Shown here piece after piece: positions 44,249 through 54,290 of a stretch of DNA of 64,000 nt. The position numbers and the translations under genes are program-made. Within the stretch, counting starts at the first letter, position 1. Each line of letters begins with the position of its first letter. The notes beneath the pieces are model-generated. The model did no database searches. It was not told where the DNA came from and saw only the letters and a list, made by a program, of their open reading frames with translations. This stretch comes from Burkholderiaceae bacterium (GTDB lineage: Bacteria > Pseudomonadota > Gammaproteobacteria > Burkholderiales > Burkholderiaceae_C): contig JAFEHU010000037.1 in the NCBI GenBank assembly GCA_017848435.1, positions 1 to 64,000 of the forward strand. Reading direction: 5' to 3'.

Positions 44249-44776
44249 TCAGACCGGGTTGGCGGTGCGGATGGTGGCCAGGCGGCGCATCAGTTGCTGC
44301 ACCACGTCGGACTCCATGTCGCGGTAAAGCAGGATCTCTTCGGCTTCCTTGGCCAGGGCCTGCGATTCGTTGTAGCTGAGGTCGCGGCGCTGGGGGATTT
44401 CGGTGTCGGGGGTCAGCACCGCGCCGTCGCGCCGGCGCAGCCGGAACTTGAACAGCAGCCGCAGCTGGAATTCACGCACCTGGCCGGCCGCGCTGACGCC
44501 GACCACCACTTTTTGCCGCTGGTCGGTGAGCACGTCGAGCAGCACCTCGGCCTCGTTGATCAGCGCCGGGTCGGTGATGACGCGCACATCGCTGCCGCTG
44601 GCCATGCTGCGCTTGAACTGGTTGCCCAGGCTGGAGCCGGCCGAAAAGTTGGTGTAGAGCGTCTTGAAGTCGAAGTTGGGGGCCTGCCGCAGCGCGAAGC
44701 CGCAGCCCGACAAGGTGCCCATAGCGCCCATGGCCAGAGCGGGTGCAGACAACAGCAGGGTGCGGCGCAGCAGCAT
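44249..44776 (-). CDS. lptE: LPS-assembly lipoprotein LptE
   Basis: 175 residues. Its signal peptide ends in a lipobox (RRTLLLSAPALAMGAMGTLSGC, cysteine near residue 25, read in two parts), followed by GFALRQAPNFDFKTLY as in beta-proteobacterial LptE. It plugs the LptD barrel and helps insert LPS into the outer membrane. The start at 44776 is two bases after the leuS stop. Longer frames upstream overlap leuS and are not used. Confidence 0.93.
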   Translation of the reverse strand: MLLRRTLLLSAPALAMGAMGTLSGCGFALRQAPNFDFKTLYTNFSAGSSLGNQFKRSMASGSDVRVITDPALINEAEVLLDVLTDQRQKVVVGVSAAGQVREFQLRLLFKFRLRRRDGAVLTPDTEIPQRRDLSYNESQALAKEAEEILLYRDMESDVVQQLMRRLATIRTANPV

Positions 44777-44778
44777 GA

Positions 44779-47496
44779 TCAGACCACCAGGTTGACCAGC
44801 CGGCCTGGCACCACAATGACCTTCTTGGGTGCGGCACCATGGGCCTGTTTCACAAACACGTCGCTGGAGAGCGCCGCGGCCTCGATCACCTCGCGGGATG
44901 CATCGGCCGGCACGCGGATCGCGCCACGCAGCTTGCCGTTGATCTGCAGCACGAGTTCGATCTCGTCCTGCACCAACGCTTCCGGGTCCACCTCGGGCCA
45001 GGCCACGTCGAGCAGGTCGCCGCAGCCCAGGTCGGTCCACAGCTCAAACGCGATGTGCGGGCAGGCCGGGTAGAGCACCCGCAGCAAAACGCTGAAGCAC
45101 TCGGCCAGCGCGGCGTGGTTCTCCGCGTTGTCCGGCAGCTTGGCGTCTTCCAGCGTGTTGAGCATCTTCATCACGGCAGAGACCACCGTGTTGTACTGCA
45201 TGCGCTCGTAGTCGTAGTTGGCCTGGCGCAGCACGGTGTGCACCTCGCGCCGCAGGTCTTTGGCGGCGGGCGAGAAGGCCACCGGCTGGCTGCGGTCCAC
45301 AGCCAAACCGGCTTTCAGGGCGGCTTCGTACTTGACGGCAAAGTTCCACACCCGCTTGAGGAAGCGGTAGCTGCCTTCCACGGCCGCGTCGTTCCACTCC
45401 AGCGTGGCCTCGGGTGGCGCGGTGAACATGGTGTAGAGGCGGGCGGTGTCGGCGCCGTACTTCTCGATCAGGTCTTGCGGGTCGACGCCGTTGTTCTTGC
45501 TTTTGCTCATCGTGCCCACGCCTTCGTAGGTGATGGCGGTGCCGGCGGGCAAATCCCCTTTGGCTTCTTTCAGTCTGGCACCAATGACCTTGCCAGTGGC
45601 GTCAAGTTCGTCCTGCACCTCGTGTGGCCAGAAGTATTCCACGCCGCCCTTGGCGGTCTTGCGCGAGTAGATGTGGTTCAGCACCATGCCCTGCGTCAGC
45701 AGCTTGGTGAAGGGCTCGGCGATGGTGACCAGGCCGAGGTCGCGCATGACCTTGGTCCAGAAGCGGGCATACAGCAGGTGCAGGATGGCGTGTTCGATGC
45801 CACCGATGTACTGGTCCATGCCGCTGCCACCCGTGGCTTGTGTCGCGTCCTGCATCCAGTAGCTGGCGCCACCGGCGACCATGGCCTGGTCGTTCTTCGG
45901 GTCGCAGTAGCGCATGAAATACCAGGAGCTGTCCACGAAGGTGTCCATCGTGTCGGTCTCACGGCGGGCGGGTTGGCCACAGACTGGGCAGGTCACGCCC
46001 GCATGGAAGCCAACGTGCTTGTGCAGCGGGTTGCCGGAGCCGTCGGGGATGCAGTCTTGTGGCAGCACCACCGGCAGGTCTTTTTCGGGCACCGGCACCG
46101 CACCGTGTTCGGCGCAGTGGATGATGGGGATCGGCGTGCCCCAGTAGCGCTGGCGGCTCACGCCCCAGTCGCGCAAACGCCAGGTGGTTTTTTTCTCGCC
46201 CAGACCTTTGGCCGCCAACGCGTCGGCCACCGCGTCCACCGCCTGCTGGAACGTCAGGCCACTGAAGTTGTCGGAGTTGATGGTGACGCTGCGCTGCCCG
46301 GACGCGTCTTTCAGGCCGTACCAGTCTTGCCACTGGTCGTAGTCAAACGTTTCGCCGTCGATGTGCACCACCTGGCGGATGGCAATGCCGTACTTCCTGG
46401 CAAAGGCAAAGTCGCGCTCGTCGTGGGCGGGCACGCCCATCACGGCGCCATCGCCATAGCCCATCAGCACGTAGTTGCCGACCCAGACTTCCACCTGCGC
46501 CCCGGTGAGTGGGTGGGTGACGAACAGGCCGGTGGGTTGGCCCTTTTTTTCCTGCGTGGCCAGTTCGGCCTCGGTGGTGCCGCCTTTTTTGCACTCTTCA
46601 ATGAAGGCGGCCAGTGTGGGTTGCGTGCGCGCGGCGTGGGTGGCCAGCGGGTGCTCGGGCGCCACCGCGCAGAAGGTCACGCCCATGACGGTGTCGGCCC
46701 GGGTGGTGAAGACGTACATCTTGCCGTCGCCGATCAGCGCGCCGGTGTCGTCGGCCACCTCGTGGGTGAAGGCGAAGCGCACGCCCTGGCTCTTGCCGAT
46801 CCAGTTTTCCTGCATCAGCTTGACGCGTTCGGGCCAGCCGGGCAGCTGGTTCTGCACGTGGTCGAGCAGTTCTTCGGCGTAGTCGGTGATCTTCAGGTAG
46901 TAGCCGGGGATTTCGCGTTTTTCAACCACCGCACCGGTGCGCCAGCCTTTGCCGTCAATCACCTGCTCATTGGCCAGCACGGTCTGGTCCACCGGGTCCC
47001 AGTTCACCACCTGTGTCTTGCGGTAGGCAATGCCGCGCTCCAGCATGCGCAGGAACAGCCACTGGTTCCACTTGTAGTAGCTCGGGTCGCAGGTGGCGAC
47101 TTCACGGCTCCAGTCGATGGCCAGGCCCATGGCCTGCATCTGCCGCTTCATGTAGGCGATGTTTTCGTAGGTCCACTTGGCGGGCGGCACACCGTTCTTC
47201 AGCGCGGCGTTCTCGGCCGGCAGGCCAAAGGCGTCCCAGCCCATGGGCATCAAGACGTTGTAGCCCTTCATGCGCAGGTGGCGCGTGAGCATGTCGTTGA
47301 TGGTGTAGTTGCGCACGTGGCCCATGTGCAGCTTGCCGCTGGGGTAGGGCAGCATGGAGCAGGCGTAGTACTTTTTCTTGGGTTGGCCCTGGGCGTCAAG
47401 GGCGTTTTCGGTCACGCGGTAGGCGTCGCGCGCCGTCCATTGCGCATGCGCGGTGCGCTCAACGTCGGCGTGGTTGTATTTGTCTTGCATCCCCAA
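44779..47496 (-). CDS. leuS: Leucine-tRNA ligase
   Basis: A 905-residue class I synthetase, full length. It has the HIGH-type motif in [19 protein letters not shown] near residues 50-68, the editing domain ([19 protein letters not shown]) and the KMSKS motif [12 protein letters not shown] near residue 660. It attaches leucine to tRNA-Leu. First gene of an operon with lptE and holA, an arrangement common in Burkholderiales. Confidence 0.98.
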   Translation of the reverse strand: MGMQDKYNHADVERTAHAQWTARDAYRVTENALDAQGQPKKKYYACSMLPYPSGKLHMGHVRNYTINDMLTRHLRMKGYNVLMPMGWDAFGLPAENAALKNGVPPAKWTYENIAYMKRQMQAMGLAIDWSREVATCDPSYYKWNQWLFLRMLERGIAYRKTQVVNWDPVDQTVLANEQVIDGKGWRTGAVVEKREIPGYYLKITDYAEELLDHVQNQLPGWPERVKLMQENWIGKSQGVRFAFTHEVADDTGALIGDGKMYVFTTRADTVMGVTFCAVAPEHPLATHAARTQPTLAAFIEECKKGGTTEAELATQEKKGQPTGLFVTHPLTGAQVEVWVGNYVLMGYGDGAVMGVPAHDERDFAFARKYGIAIRQVVHIDGETFDYDQWQDWYGLKDASGQRSVTINSDNFSGLTFQQAVDAVADALAAKGLGEKKTTWRLRDWGVSRQRYWGTPIPIIHCAEHGAVPVPEKDLPVVLPQDCIPDGSGNPLHKHVGFHAGVTCPVCGQPARRETDTMDTFVDSSWYFMRYCDPKNDQAMVAGGASYWMQDATQATGGSGMDQYIGGIEHAILHLLYARFWTKVMRDLGLVTIAEPFTKLLTQGMVLNHIYSRKTAKGGVEYFWPHEVQDELDATGKVIGARLKEAKGDLPAGTAITYEGVGTMSKSKNNGVDPQDLIEKYGADTARLYTMFTAPPEATLEWNDAAVEGSYRFLKRVWNFAVKYEAALKAGLAVDRSQPVAFSPAAKDLRREVHTVLRQANYDYERMQYNTVVSAVMKMLNTLEDAKLPDNAENHAALAECFSVLLRVLYPACPHIAFELWTDLGCGDLLDVAWPEVDPEALVQDEIELVLQINGKLRGAIRVPADASREVIEAAALSSDVFVKQAHGAAPKKVIVVPGRLVNLVV

Positions 47497-47532
47497 ATTG
47501 TAGGCGGCAGGGCAGCGCCGCCGCCAAGGGGC

Positions 47533-47949
47533 TCAGCGCGGTGGCTCGGCCACAAAGCCGATGCGGCTCAGGCCAGCTTTTTGCGCCACCCCCATCACCT
47601 CCACCACCTTGCCGTAGGGGACGGTGGCGTCGGCCCGGAGCTGGACTTCGGTGTCAGGGTTGCTGCGGGCGGTTTGGGCCAGGTGGGTGGCCAGGTCGGG
47701 CAGGGTGGTGGGCTGGTCGTCCAGGAACACCCCACCGGCCGGCGTGACGGCCAGTGTGACAAAGCGGGCCGGGATGCCAGGTTGGGCCGCGTCGCTGGTG
47801 GGCAAATCGAGCCGGATGCTGGTGGCCAGCAGTGGCGCGGTCAGCAGGAAAATCACCACCAGCACCAGCATCACGTCCACCAGGGGCGTGACGTTGATGT
47901 CGCTCAACGGCGCGGCAGCGGGACGGTTCTGAAAACGTCCGAACGCCAT
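47533..47949 (-). CDS. exbD: ExbD/TolR-family biopolymer transport protein
   Basis: 138 residues with one N-terminal membrane helix (LVDVMLVLVVIFLLTAPLL), including the conserved Asp of the proton path, and a periplasmic domain. It pairs with the ExbB-type protein encoded 5 bases upstream to power TonB- or Tol-type systems. No tonB is seen alongside; the closeness to fur is suggestive but not proof of iron-related function. Confidence 0.92.
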   Translation of the reverse strand: MAFGRFQNRPAAAPLSDINVTPLVDVMLVLVVIFLLTAPLLATSIRLDLPTSDAAQPGIPARFVTLAVTPAGGVFLDDQPTTLPDLATHLAQTARSNPDTEVQLRADATVPYGKVVEVMGVAQKAGLSRIGFVAEPPR

Positions 47950-47954
47950 GGGGG

Positions 47955-48596
47955 TCAGCCCGCGTTCTTGCCAGACAGCAAGGCCAGCAGGTCGTGCGCA
48001 AAACCTTCCAGCTCGCCTTCGATGCGGCCAATGACCCGCCCATAGACGTTGTAGGCCAGCACGGCGGGAATGGCCACGGCCAGGCCGGCGGCGGTCATGA
48101 CCAGGGCTTCGCCGACGGGGCCGGCGACCTTGTCGATGCTGATCTGGCCGGCGGCAGCGATCGCGGTCAGCGCGTGGTGGATGCCCCAGACCGTGCCGAG
48201 CAGGCCAATGAAGGGCGCCGTGGTGCCCACGGTGGCCAGCAGCACCTGGCCAAACTGCAGCTTGTGCAGCACCGCGTGCAACGCGTTGCGCATCACCCGG
48301 GTGAGTTGCTGGGCGCGGTCGCCGCTGTTGGCCAAGGTGTTGTTTGCTTCAATTTCTGTAGCAATAACGATAGGAAATACCAAGGCTTCCCGGTCAAAAG
48401 CCTTTAAATGCAGCTTGGCATCGGGCAGGCTGCCGGCTTGCCAGAAGGCCGCCAGGCTGCGGGCCACATCGCCACTGGCGCGCTGCAGCAGCCAGCCTTT
48501 CCAGAGGATCACCACCCAGCTCGCAACCGACATGGCCAGCAACAAGACCGCCACGGTCTGGCTGATGGCATCGCCTGCTGCGAGGAAGGCGGGCAT
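47955..48596 (-). CDS. exbB: ExbB/TolQ/MotA-family proton channel protein
   Basis: 213 residues with three membrane helices (AVLLLAMSVASWVVILWKGW; LATVGTTAPFIGLLGTVWGI; ALVMTAAGLAVAIPAVLAYN). It forms the channel with ExbD. Codons about 60-85 (LKAFDREALVFPIVIATEIE, then ANNT) are markedly AT-rich against the GC-rich remainder and match the dispersed repeat family of this window. The repeat therefore seems to have inserted in frame in the cytoplasmic loop. The stop at 47955 precedes exbD closely, and the start overlaps the dapB stop. Confidence 0.92.
   Translation of the reverse strand: MPAFLAAGDAISQTVAVLLLAMSVASWVVILWKGWLLQRASGDVARSLAAFWQAGSLPDAKLHLKAFDREALVFPIVIATEIEANNTLANSGDRAQQLTRVMRNALHAVLHKLQFGQVLLATVGTTAPFIGLLGTVWGIHHALTAIAAAGQISIDKVAGPVGEALVMTAAGLAVAIPAVLAYNVYGRVIGRIEGELEGFAHDLLALLSGKNAG
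48338..48420. repeat. Dispersed repeat, copy C, inside exbB
   Basis: On the minus strand the sequence AAAGGCTTTTGACCGGGAAG, then CCTTGGTATTTCCTATCG and TTATTGCTACAGAAATTGAAG, aligns with copies A, B, D and E. The frame stays open through it. The match is looser than between the other four copies, which suggests older age or selection on the protein. Confidence 0.5.
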
Positions 48597-49441
48597 CAGC
48601 GCAGGCTCAGCACGTCGAACATGTCAAACAGGCCATTGGGCTTGCCCGACAGAAAACGCGCAGCGCGCAGGCTGCCTTGGGCATAGGTGGCACGGCTGGA
48701 GGATTTGTGGGTGATCTCGATGCGTTCGCCGGTGCCGGCAAACAGCACGGTGTGGTCACCGACGATGTCGCCGCCACGGATGGTGGCAAAGCCGATGCTG
48801 GACGGGTCGCGCTCGCCGGTGACGCCTTCGCGGGCGTAGACGGCACAGTCTTTCAGGTCGCGGCCCAACGCCTCGGCAATGACCTCGCCCATCTTGAGCG
48901 CGGTGCCCGATGGGGCGTCCACCTTGTGGCGGTGGTGCGCCTCGATCACCTCGATGTCATAACCCGTGGCCAGCGCCTTGGCGGCCATCTGCAGCAGCTT
49001 GAGGGTGACGTTGACACCGACGCTCATGTTGGGCGCCATGACGATGGCGATGTCTTTCGACGCCGCCGCGATCTCGGCTTTCTGCGCGTCGGTGAAGCCC
49101 GTGGTGCCAATCACCATCTGCACACCGAGTTCGCGGCAAACGCGCAGGTGGGCCAGCGTGCCTTCGGGGCGGGTGAAGTCAATCAACACGCCGGTGTTGT
49201 GCAGGCCGGCTGCCAGGTCGGCCGTGATCGCCACGCCGCTGGCTTGGCCCAGAAACGCGGTGGCGTCGGTGCCGAGTGCGGGTGCACCCAGGATGTCGAG
49301 CGCGCCGGCCAGGCGGCAGTCGTCGGCCTGGCTGACCGCCTCAATCAGCATCCGCCCCATGCGGCCGGACGCGCCGGCAATGGCGACGCGCAACGGGGAA
49401 CCGGGGGCGTGTTGTGGCGTGTTGGTGGCGACGCGCGTCAT
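48596..49441 (-). CDS. dapB: 4-hydroxy-tetrahydrodipicolinate reductase
   Basis: 281 residues catalysing an NAD(P)H-dependent step of lysine/diaminopimelate synthesis. It has the nucleotide-binding loop [18 protein letters not shown] near residue 20, [14 protein letters not shown], and the catalytic [20 protein letters not shown] block. The start overlaps the bamE stop (ATGA), and the stop overlaps the exbB start by one base. Confidence 0.97.
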   Translation of the reverse strand: MTRVATNTPQHAPGSPLRVAIAGASGRMGRMLIEAVSQADDCRLAGALDILGAPALGTDATAFLGQASGVAITADLAAGLHNTGVLIDFTRPEGTLAHLRVCRELGVQMVIGTTGFTDAQKAEIAAASKDIAIVMAPNMSVGVNVTLKLLQMAAKALATGYDIEVIEAHHRHKVDAPSGTALKMGEVIAEALGRDLKDCAVYAREGVTGERDPSSIGFATIRGGDIVGDHTVLFAGTGERIEITHKSSSRATYAQGSLRAARFLSGKPNGLFDMFDVLSLR

Positions 49442-50004
49442 CGCGCGGCCCCTTCCAGGGGCGGGTAGCTGGTCGGGCTGCTGGGCGCGCTGTCGGGCGT
49501 GGCGGCAATAACCGGGGTGGTCTTCTTAGGGGGGCTGGCTTTTTGCAAAACCTCTTCGCTGGCTTCCAGCACCGGGGGCTTGCCAAACTTGCGCTGCGAG
49601 ACCAGTGTGCTCACAAATTCTGCCTCGCTGGGCAGGCCTTCCACGCCTTCAAAACGCGCCAGTGCATCGCCATCGAAAAACAGCGTGAAGCGGCGCATCT
49701 GGGGGGGCACGCCCTCGCGGCGCAGCGTGAACACGTAGTCCCAGCGGTTGGCATGGAACACGCTGGCCATCAGCGGTGTGCCTAGCACCTCGCTGATTTG
49801 CGCGCGCGACATGCCGGGTTGCAGCAAGGCGGCCTGCTCCTTGGAGACAAAGTTGCCCTGGATCACTTCCACCTTGTAGGGTGTGACCAGGCTGGTGACG
49901 TTGCGGCTGGCCGAGTCAAGGCTGCCGCAGCCCACGCTCAGGCCCGCCAGCAGGGTGCAGGCCAACAGGCTGCGCAGGGGGAAGCGGGGGGTAGGTGAAG
50001 GCAT
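49438..50004 (-). CDS. bamE: Outer membrane assembly lipoprotein BamE
   Basis: 188 residues. Its signal peptide and lipobox ([18 protein letters not shown]) are followed by the SmpA/OmlA fold ([47 protein letters not shown]). It supports the Bam machinery. The C-terminal 50 residues form a Pro/Ser/Thr-rich tail. The start at 50004 gives the proper signal peptide; longer frames run into the fur promoter region. Confidence 0.95.
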   Translation of the reverse strand: MPSPTPRFPLRSLLACTLLAGLSVGCGSLDSASRNVTSLVTPYKVEVIQGNFVSKEQAALLQPGMSRAQISEVLGTPLMASVFHANRWDYVFTLRREGVPPQMRRFTLFFDGDALARFEGVEGLPSEAEFVSTLVSQRKFGKPPVLEASEEVLQKASPPKKTTPVIAATPDSAPSSPTSYPPLEGAAR

Positions 50005-50123
50005 GTTCAAAGCGGTTGCAATATGATTAAATGATTGTACCGGCATGGTCCCCACAGAGGGAAAATACCCCGGGCACGCCACCTTTGGCCCCCGCAACCC
50101 CTGCCGATTGTTGAAAGCCCCGC

Positions 50124-50570
50124 ATGTCGACGATGGACGAACTGAAGAACACCGGACTCAAGGCCACGCTGCCCCGGATGAAGATCCTGGAGGTGTTCCA
50201 GAAAGGCGCCAAGCGCCACATGACAGCCGAAGACGTGTTCCGTGTGTTGCTGGAGGAGCGCTCCGATGTCGGCCTGGCCACGGTGTACCGGGTGCTGACG
50301 CAGTTTGAGCAAGCCGGCATCTTGAGCCGCAGCAGCTTTGAGTCTGGCAAGGCGATCTACGAGCTGAACGAGGGCAAGCACCACGACCACCTGGTGTGTC
50401 TGGACTGCGGCCTTGTCGAGGAATTCAACGACCCGGAAATCGAAGCCCGCCAGCACAGCGTGGCCACGAGCCGGGGTTTTGTGCTGCAAGACCACGCGCT
50501 GAGTCTGTACGGCAACTGCACCAAACCCAAGTGCCCGAACAAGCCCGTAAGCGGGCGCCACAACGGCTGA
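50124..50570 (+). CDS. fur: Ferric uptake regulator Fur
   Basis: 148 residues, a typical length. The N-terminal winged helix includes [20 protein letters not shown] and [17 protein letters not shown]. The metal-binding dimerisation part has [18 protein letters not shown] and a C-terminal cysteine pair region. It represses iron-uptake genes when loaded with Fe2+. It is divergent from bamE with 119 bases between, a placement widely conserved in beta-proteobacteria. Confidence 0.97.
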   Translation: MSTMDELKNTGLKATLPRMKILEVFQKGAKRHMTAEDVFRVLLEERSDVGLATVYRVLTQFEQAGILSRSSFESGKAIYELNEGKHHDHLVCLDCGLVEEFNDPEIEARQHSVATSRGFVLQDHALSLYGNCTKPKCPNKPVSGRHNG

Positions 50571-50574
50571 CCAG

Positions 50575-51525
50575 TCAGTCCCCGCGCTCCATCGCTTCAC
50601 GCTGCCGCGCCACAAATTCCTGGTAGGTGTCGATGCCACGCAACTGCAGGATGGTGTTGCGCACGGCGGCCTCCACCAGCACAGCGATGTTGCGGCCGGC
50701 GACCACCTGGATCACGACCTTGCGCACCGGGATGCCGAGCACGTTGAGTGTCAGCGGCTCGGACGGCAGGCGTTCGTAGTCGCGTTCCAGAATCTCGCGC
50801 CGCACCAGGTGCACGATGAGCTTGAGCCGCATCTTGCGGCGCACCGCCGTCTCGCCAAAAATCGCGCGGATGTCGAGCAGGCCAATGCCGCGCACTTCCA
50901 GTAGGTTTTGCAGCAATTCCGGGCAGCGGCCTTCGATGGTGGTCTGGTTGATGCGGTAGAGGTCCACCGCGTCGTCGGCCACCAGGCCGTTGCCGCGTGA
51001 AATGAGTTCCAGCCCGAGTTCGCTTTTGCCCAGGCCCGAGTCGCCGGTGATCATCACGCCCAGGCCCAGAATGTCCATGAACACACCGTGGATGGTGGTT
51101 CGGTCGGCAAAGTGCTTGGACAGGTAGGCGCGCAGCACGTCAATGACAAAGGCCGACGACTCCTTGGTCGCAAACATCGGGATCTGCGCCCGCTCGCACA
51201 TCGACAGCAGCGTGTCCGGGGCGGTCTGGTTGTCGGCCAGGATCAGCACCGGCGGTTCCAGTGTCACGATGCGGGCGATGCGCCGGGCGCAGTCTTCCGG
51301 CGAGGCGTTGGTCAGGTAGGCCACCTCGCGCTCGCCCAGAATTTGCACCCGGTAAGGGTGGATGTAGTTGAGGTAACCCACCAGGTCGGCGCCGGAGCTG
51401 GCGGCGCGCACCGCCACCTCGTCAAAGCGCCGCTCGGAAGCCCCCAGCCCGGCCACCCACTCCCAGCGCAGGGTGGCGCGGTGGTCTTCAAACAGCGCGT
51501 CGGCGCTGACGGCGGTGGGTTTCAT
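50575..51525 (-). CDS. hprK: HPr kinase/phosphorylase
   Basis: 316 residues from the ATG at 51525 ([20 protein letters not shown]). It has the Walker-type loop [20 protein letters not shown] and the downstream signature [15 protein letters not shown]. It phosphorylates and dephosphorylates HPr. Together with ptsN it belongs to the regulatory phosphotransferase set typical of beta-proteobacteria. It converges with fur with only four bases between the stop codons. Confidence 0.96.
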   Translation of the reverse strand: MKPTAVSADALFEDHRATLRWEWVAGLGASERRFDEVAVRAASSGADLVGYLNYIHPYRVQILGEREVAYLTNASPEDCARRIARIVTLEPPVLILADNQTAPDTLLSMCERAQIPMFATKESSAFVIDVLRAYLSKHFADRTTIHGVFMDILGLGVMITGDSGLGKSELGLELISRGNGLVADDAVDLYRINQTTIEGRCPELLQNLLEVRGIGLLDIRAIFGETAVRRKMRLKLIVHLVRREILERDYERLPSEPLTLNVLGIPVRKVVIQVVAGRNIAVLVEAAVRNTILQLRGIDTYQEFVARQREAMERGD

Positions 51526-51639
51526 GTCAAAGAGGGGCCTGTGAGGACCATGTTTCGCCGCCGGGCCGCACCAAGGCGAAATGCGGCCCCCTCGGGGGGC
51601 AGCGAACCACACGCAGCGGGGAGCGTGGGGGCCACATCC

Positions 51640-52107
51640 TCAGGCAGGCTGAATCGACTGCCAGCCGGCGATCATGCTGTGCAGGGATTCGGCGCTGTTA
51701 CTGACCTTGATCTTTTCCCGCAGGCTGGCGTCGCTCAGCAATTCGGCAATCTCGGACAGGATTTCGAGGTGTTTCTGGGTTGCTGTTTCGGGCACCAGCA
51801 AAAAAATCAACACGCCAACCGGCTGTTCGTCGGGCGCGTCAAAGCCAATCGGTTGGGCCAGCTGGAACACCGCGGCCATGGGGGACTTCAGGCCCTTGAT
51901 GCGGCCATGTGGAATGGCCACCCCATGGCCGAGGCCGGTGGAGCCCAGGCGCTCGCGGGCGAACAGGCTGTCGGTGATGAGGGCGCGGCTCAGGCCGTGC
52001 AGGTTCTCAAACAGCAGGCCGGCTTCTTCAAAAGCGCGCTTTTTGCTGGTGGCGTCAACGCTCACCAGCACTTGGGCTGCAGGCAGGATGGTGGCAAGGC
52101 GGTTCAT
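51640..52107 (-). CDS. ptsN: PTS IIA-like nitrogen regulatory protein PtsN
   Basis: 155 residues of the IIA-Ntr type. The phosphorylated histidine lies in GHGVAIPHGRIKGLKSPMAA, followed by FDAPDEQPVGVLIFLLVPE. It regulates rather than transports. It lies between hpf and hprK on the same strand. Confidence 0.96.
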   Translation of the reverse strand: MNRLATILPAAQVLVSVDATSKKRAFEEAGLLFENLHGLSRALITDSLFARERLGSTGLGHGVAIPHGRIKGLKSPMAAVFQLAQPIGFDAPDEQPVGVLIFLLVPETATQKHLEILSEIAELLSDASLREKIKVSNSAESLHSMIAGWQSIQPA

Positions 52108-52285
52108 GTCGGGTTCTCAGCGCGCATTATGGCGGTGGCATGACAGCTTCAACAATGTTGCGGTGCAGCATTCTGTCACAAAGTACCGGTTCAGCGCGGG
52201 ATGGCTGCAGGACGGTGCCAGAAACGAAAAAGCCGCCAGGCATGGTGCGTGGCGGCTTCGGTGCAACAGGTTGTTGCGGGCGGGA

Positions 52286-52615
52286 TCACATCAGGCGCTT
52301 GGGCGCGAGGTGGTTGTGGGCCTGCAGACGGTCTTTGTGGCGCACCACCTGGCGGTCCAGCTTGTCGACCAGGTCGTCCACCGCGGCGTACAGGTCTTCG
52401 TGGGCGCTTTCGGCAAACATGTCGTTGCCCTTGACGTGGATGTTGCATTCAGCGCGCTGACGGCCTTGTTTTTCCTTTTGCTTTTCGATGGACAGCAGTA
52501 CTTTGATGTCGACGAGTTGATCGAAATGCCGGCTGATCCGGTCCAGTTTGCTGGTCACATAGCTGCGCAGGGCGGGGGTGACTTCGAGGTGATGACCACT
52601 GATCGTCAAGTTCAT
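52286..52615 (-). CDS. hpf: Ribosome hibernation promoting factor
   Basis: 109 residues, the short form. It starts [20 protein letters not shown] and includes [20 protein letters not shown] and [20 protein letters not shown]. It dimerises or silences ribosomes in stationary phase. It has a perfect AAGGAGG ribosome binding site. It is the upstream member of hpf-ptsN-hprK; rpoN, often next to it, is not in the 250 bases upstream. Confidence 0.96.
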   Translation of the reverse strand: MNLTISGHHLEVTPALRSYVTSKLDRISRHFDQLVDIKVLLSIEKQKEKQGRQRAECNIHVKGNDMFAESAHEDLYAAVDDLVDKLDRQVVRHKDRLQAHNHLAPKRLM

Positions 52616-52864
52616 AAAAAGAACCTCCTTAGCTTCAGGTTAAGAGTGCGAATGCCGGGCCAGCCGGCAGGGCAACTTCGTCGCACTCAAATTCACTATG
52701 CGCCCAGACCACGGCAATTGCAAGCGCAGAAACATTCTTTTTCGGGAAAACCTGGGGTCGCGTGCCAGCACCGCGCCGGTCATGTAAGCATTTGGTCTGC
52801 AAGGGGGACATACCACCATCTTTTCAAGGCCTGTGATGCACCAACTGCCCTTAGCATCGGGTCC

Positions 52865-54094
52865 ATGAGTGTGGACACTTTCCTGAACGCCGCTGCTGCC
52901 CACCAAGGCCCACCTCGGCGTGCTCTGGTGCTGATGGGGGGCGGTGCGCGCACCGCTTACCAGGTGGGTGTGCTGCAGGCGATTGCGGCCATGTTGCGGC
53001 AGCGCCCGTCGGCGTCCAAGACTTTTCCGTTCCAGATTCTGGTGGGCACTTCGGCTGGTGCGCTGAACGCCTCGTTTCTGGCGGGCTGCGCCACCCGTGG
53101 GCTGGACGCGTTCGAGGAGCTGGCAACCTTCTGGCAACGCACCCGCTCGCGCGATGTCTACAGCCTGAAAATCTCACGCTGGGCGAGCTGGCTGGACAGC
53201 CGCAGCCGGCTCGCGGCGGCGTTCAACCTGTCGCGTAACATCCGCCGGCAGGGTGCGCTGCTGGACAGCCTGCCGCTGGTGGACACGTTGCACCGCGCCA
53301 TTTCCTTGCCGGGCATCGAGGCGTCGCTGGAGAGTGGCACCATCGACGTTTTGGCGGTCACGGCGTCGAGCTACACCAGCGGCATCCACTGGACGTTTTG
53401 CCACACCCTGAAAGACACGGTGGGCCGCGCCTGGAAGCGGCCGGGGCGGATGGTGGATTTCCAGCCAATCACCATTGAACACCTGATGGCGTCCAGTGCC
53501 ATCCCGTTCATTTTTCCGTCGACCCCGTTGTGGGTGGACGAGCGTTGCGAGTTTTTTGGCGATGGCTCGATGCGGCAGATCTCGCCGCTGTCGCCGGCCG
53601 TGCACCTCGGCGCGCAACAGGTGCTGGTGGTGGGGGTGAGCCAGCCGCAGCGGGCGGCGTTCATTCCGCAGGCGATGGGCAAGTCCCCGGGCCTGGGGGG
53701 GATTGCCGGGCACGCCATGGCCAGTGTGTTCCACGACACCTTGCAGGCCGATGTGGAGCAGGCGCTCCGGATCAACAAAACCATTGCCACGCTGCCGCCC
53801 GGCGTGGCGGACACGCTGGACCTGCACCCGCTGGATGTGCTGGCGATCCAGCCGTCGCAGTCGCTGGATGCGCTGGCGCAGGCGCACACCGGTGACTTGC
53901 CGCCGGCCCTGCGCCAGGCCTTGCGCGGCCTGGGGGCGCTCGACCACCGCACCGGCGGCGGCGCGGCGCTGGCCAGTTATTTGCTGTTCGAGCCGGCGTT
54001 CGTGCACGCGCTGATTGCCCTTGGCCACCAGGATGCCTATGCCCGGAAAGACCAGCTGATGGCGTTTTTCGCCACCGACAGCCAGCCGCTCTGA
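52865..54094 (+). CDS. Patatin-like phospholipase family protein
   Basis: 409 residues. It has the oxyanion-hole motif GGGARTAYQVGVLQAI, the nucleophile elbow GTSAG near residue 62 and the partner Asp in FGDGSMRQISPLSP. A C-terminal DUF3336-free tail is present. Likely a cytoplasmic lipase/acyl hydrolase acting on membrane lipids; substrate unknown. No signal peptide. Start at 52865; the longer frame upstream overlaps hpf on the other strand and is not used. Confidence 0.9.
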   Translation: MSVDTFLNAAAAHQGPPRRALVLMGGGARTAYQVGVLQAIAAMLRQRPSASKTFPFQILVGTSAGALNASFLAGCATRGLDAFEELATFWQRTRSRDVYSLKISRWASWLDSRSRLAAAFNLSRNIRRQGALLDSLPLVDTLHRAISLPGIEASLESGTIDVLAVTASSYTSGIHWTFCHTLKDTVGRAWKRPGRMVDFQPITIEHLMASSAIPFIFPSTPLWVDERCEFFGDGSMRQISPLSPAVHLGAQQVLVVGVSQPQRAAFIPQAMGKSPGLGGIAGHAMASVFHDTLQADVEQALRINKTIATLPPGVADTLDLHPLDVLAIQPSQSLDALAQAHTGDLPPALRQALRGLGALDHRTGGGAALASYLLFEPAFVHALIALGHQDAYARKDQLMAFFATDSQPL

Positions 54095-54165
54095 GCCTGC
54101 GCGGCGCGCGCCTGCGTCATGGGTTTGCGCGCATAATTGCGGCACTTTTGTTCTTGGAGAACCCC

Positions 54166-54219
54166 ATGGAAAGCTGCCCCAGTCGGTAGCTTCCAGCGCC
54201 CGCACGGGACGTTGGAAGC
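54166..54219 (+). promoter_or_regulatory. corA leader: seven-codon open frame plus hairpin
   Basis: A mini open frame (MESCPSR, 54166-54189) has a TGGAG site a few bases upstream. It runs straight into a stable stem GCTTCCAGCG / CGTTGGAAGC (54189-54219). It lies about 70 bases upstream of the corA start. Such leader peptides are known to control corA in enteric bacteria; the similarity here is in layout only. Confidence 0.45.
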
Positions 54220-54290
54220 GCCAATCCACCCCGTTGCGGGCCGCGTGCCCGCCCCTGTGACCCCGTGTCAAACCTGTTAGGGAGCGCGTC

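Noticed and set aside
44839..48045. 1068-codon plus-strand frame opposite leuS and exbD
   Set aside because: leuS is certain on the minus strand; the opposite frame is a GC-rich artefact.
50018..50042. Fur-box-like sequence (AATATGATTAAATGATTGT) in the bamE-fur gap
   Set aside because: Two ATGATT-type half-sites are visible, but the match to the 19-bp consensus is weak and the palindrome is poor. Autoregulation of fur is plausible but not supported enough to list as a feature.
54190..54270. Known riboswitch class in the corA leader (yybP-ykoY or mini-ykkC)
   Set aside because: The conserved cores of these classes (for example paired ACGR loops) are not present in the right arrangement; only a simple hairpin can be supported.
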